From Oryzias latipes (lineage: Eukaryota; Chordata; Actinopteri; Beloniformes; Adrianichthyidae): 64,000 nt of DNA. Location of the stretch: NCBI RefSeq assembly GCF_002234675.1, contig NC_019875.2, positions 31,292,002-31,356,001 on the forward strand, in the 5' to 3' direction. The notes beneath the pieces are model-generated. The model was given only the letters and a program-made list of their open reading frames with translations. It had not been told where the DNA came from and made no database searches. The position numbers were made by a program, and so were the translations under genes. This document shows positions 62,022-64,000 of the stretch, one piece after another. The stretch's first letter is position 1. Each line of letters begins with the position of its first letter.

Positions 62022-64000
62022 AAGTTTATTTGTGTAGCACAATTTATACACAGTCATTCAAAGTGCTTCACTATGACGGAGTATTAGGGCCACCAGAAAA
62101 AAAAGTAAAATTTTAGGAGAAAAAACTCGTAAATTTAGGAGATTAAAGTGGAGTTTAGAGCAGCAGGTGAACGCCGCGCAGCAGCAGAGCAGACCAACTA
62201 AACTTAGTTCAACAGGTGAGTTAAATGTTTATTGAGAACATTCCAGATGTCTGGAAGCTCATTTGGTTGATTTACAACTTGTTAAAGTTTTATTTATTGA
62301 TGGTTGGTTTGCAGGATCTCTGCAGCCCCATCATGAAGCCGTCCCTGCAGGCAGCTGTCCACTTCAATCCTTTCTTCCTCCACCAAAGATCTCTGTGTTT
62401 GTGTGATGCTTCCGTCTGAGGAGGAGCAGCACTTTTGCCTTTTTCAACGTTGTAATGCTAATATAACAGACTATTTTCATTCCTCTTTATTGTTTTGTGT
62501 TGAAACGGGACGTTTCATCTGCAGGAGGGGCGTATGGAACACTGTTTACTTCAGCATTGGTGTTGGGATGACAGGTTCATGAGGTAATGTGACAGATGAA
62601 CTTCAGGTTACGTGAATGAAAAGGAGAATAAAGGCTGCAGCGGTTCTCTGCACCCAAACGTGTCTCTGAGCTCCTTATTTTACAGATGAAAGTCCGCTTT
62701 ACCGACACCGAACCCCGAAAAGACGGCTCCACTGAAAATAATCTGATTTTGAGTCGCCAAAAAGCTCAGAATCTCTTTGTTTTAAACCTAAATAAAGCTT
62801 CACAAAAGGCTCCACATATTTCATCTTCAAGATAGGCTCCGATAAACAGAAAACTTTGGTGTTTTCTCCTTGTTAGTCTACGACTTTTTTTCTCCTAAAT
62901 TTACGAGATTTTAAGTGGTAAATTTAGGAGATAAAATCTCGTAATTTTAGTTGTTTTTTTTGTTGGTGGCCCTAAAATTCTGTCGTACTTCACAGGAAAT
63001 TGCATTAATATCACAATACATAACAATTCAAAACATATATAATCATAATAAAATTGACTTTAAATGAAGTAAAGAGAAAAGAACATGAACAGAGGTGAGG
63101 ATGAGGACCCTTCAGGTATACAGACGGCCAAACAGGAATGTTCTGAGTCTGGATTTGAACGTTAAAACAGTAGAGGTCTGTCTCACAGCCTCAGAGAGAC
63201 TGTTCCAGCGTTTAGCTGCCTAAGACTGAAACGCTGATTCCCCTTGTTCAGTCCACAAATGTTGTTGTTGTTCAGGACACAAATGTAGGAATAAGTAGCT
63301 CCTGGTCTGGCTTTGACTCTATGGTTTTGATGTTGGCAATGTTTTTTAGATGGTAAAATGCTGCTTTTATGTTACTGTTTAAGTTCAGGTCAGAGTCCAC
63401 GATGACCCCCAGGTTTCTGACTTGATTTGAAGCTTTTAGAGACAGAGAGTGAAGGGAACTGCTGACACTTTTTCTTTGTTTCTGTGGACCAAAGACGGTG
63501 ACTTCGGTCTTGTTTGAGTTTAGCTGGAGAAAGTTGTTCTGCATCCACGCACTGATCTGTTGGAGGCAGTGGCTGAGTGAATCCACTGGCCCATATTCAC
63601 CTGTTGTCAGTGACACATAGATCTGAGTATCATCTGCATAGTTGTGATAAGATATGTTATTACTGCGTATTAACTGCCCTAGTGGCAGCATGTAGAGGTT
63701 GAACAGAAGGGGTCCCAGGATCGATCCCTGGGGCACACCACAAGTCAAGGCCATGTAGTCTGAGACACAACTCCCAATTTCAACAAAATATTTCCTGTCT
63801 TCTAGATAAGACTTGAGCCAACTTAGGGTAGATCCAGAGATGCCAACCCAGTCTTGGAGTCTGTGCAAAAGGATCCCATGATCAACAGTATCAAAGGCAG
63901 CGCTCAGGTCTAGCAGGATTAAGACAGAGACTTTTCCATCATCAGTGTTCAGGCGGATGTCATTGGTTACCTTGATAAGAGCAGTTTCTGTGCTATGATG
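62022..64000 (-). mobile_element. L2-type LINE, 3' half, runs off the window
   Basis: Minus-strand ORF from the window edge to 63272 encodes reverse transcriptase: LLDLSAAFDTVDH near 63920, then LTCGVPQGSILGPLLFNLYM and YHNYADDTQIYVSL. Catalytic aspartates of the YADD box are intact and there is no stop in the readable part. The 3' UTR continues to a tail at about 62022 (plus strand CCAAGGCAAGTTTATTTG). The 3' UTR is split by the TIR element 62072-62987. It is transcribed in the same direction as abca4 and ends about 300 bp upstream of its ATG. Confidence 0.88.
62072..62987. mobile_element. Terminal-inverted-repeat element (916 bp) nested in the LINE
   Basis: Ends TATGACGGAGTATTAGGGCC and, inverted, TACGACAGAATTTTAGGGCC form an imperfect terminal repeat of about 24 bp. 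The direct repeat CTTCAC (62066-62071 and 62988-62993) flanks it. The LINE 3' UTR sequence continues across the two flanks. Inside, CTCGTAAATTTAGGAG-type palindromic motifs occur near both ends. No transposase. The superfamily is not assigned. Confidence 0.8.

Overview
This window is vertebrate nuclear DNA, almost certainly from a teleost fish. The genes are split into short exons with GT-AG introns. The introns carry L2, Tx1-like and other non-LTR retrotransposons, hAT and TA-flanked MITEs, a solo LTR, a tRNA-derived SINE and very long minisatellites. A MITE starting ACCCTTGTGCTATCTTAG recurs three times; I associate it with medaka-type (Oryzias) genomes, but that is memory and not a proof of species. 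Nothing prokaryotic is present, and most long open frames are tandem-repeat artefacts.

Three genes were reconstructed exon by exon from splice sites, reading-phase continuity and family knowledge. (1) The 3' end of col11a1 (+ strand, 3205-8101): three Gly-X-Y exons, then the complete fibrillar C-propeptide and stop. (2) A complete olfm3 (noelin-3/optimedin; + strand, 13726-25453): six exons, 458 aa. (3) A complete abca4 (retina-type ABC transporter; - strand, ATG at 61715, stop at 29043): 48 exons summing to 6876 nt, that is 2291 aa plus stop, with no frame break. col11a1 and olfm3 lie head to tail, and olfm3 and abca4 are convergent. The same families are linked on human 1p21-22. All three have known eye roles: vitreous collagen, retinal secreted glycoprotein, photoreceptor retinoid flippase.

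Layout. 1-3169: 26-bp minisatellite inside a col11a1 intron, ending 35 bp before an exon. 3205-8600: col11a1 end. 8.6-13.7 kb: intergenic, with a 2.2-kb array of telomere-variant hexamers and a hAT MITE. 13.7-25.9 kb: olfm3. Its 6.9-kb intron 3 holds a LINE tail, a MITE with a hAT nested inside it, a decayed THAP-domain (P-element-like) transposon, and an unexplained promoter-plus-exon chain. 25.9-28.8 kb: intergenic, with repeats. 28.8-61.7 kb: abca4, whose introns hold a solo LTR, four LINE or LINE-like pieces, a second nested MITE/hAT, and 11-bp, 43-bp and 64-bp minisatellites. 62.0-64.0 kb: an antisense L2-type LINE running off the window, split by a 916-bp terminal-inverted-repeat element.

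The most notable observations are the telomere-variant array, the THAP element with an adjacent candidate non-coding transcription unit, two different hATs inserted at nearly the same sequence of two copies of one MITE family, a frame-required GC-AG intron in abca4, and two intron differences between this abca4 and the human gene. I found no convincingly new protein system.
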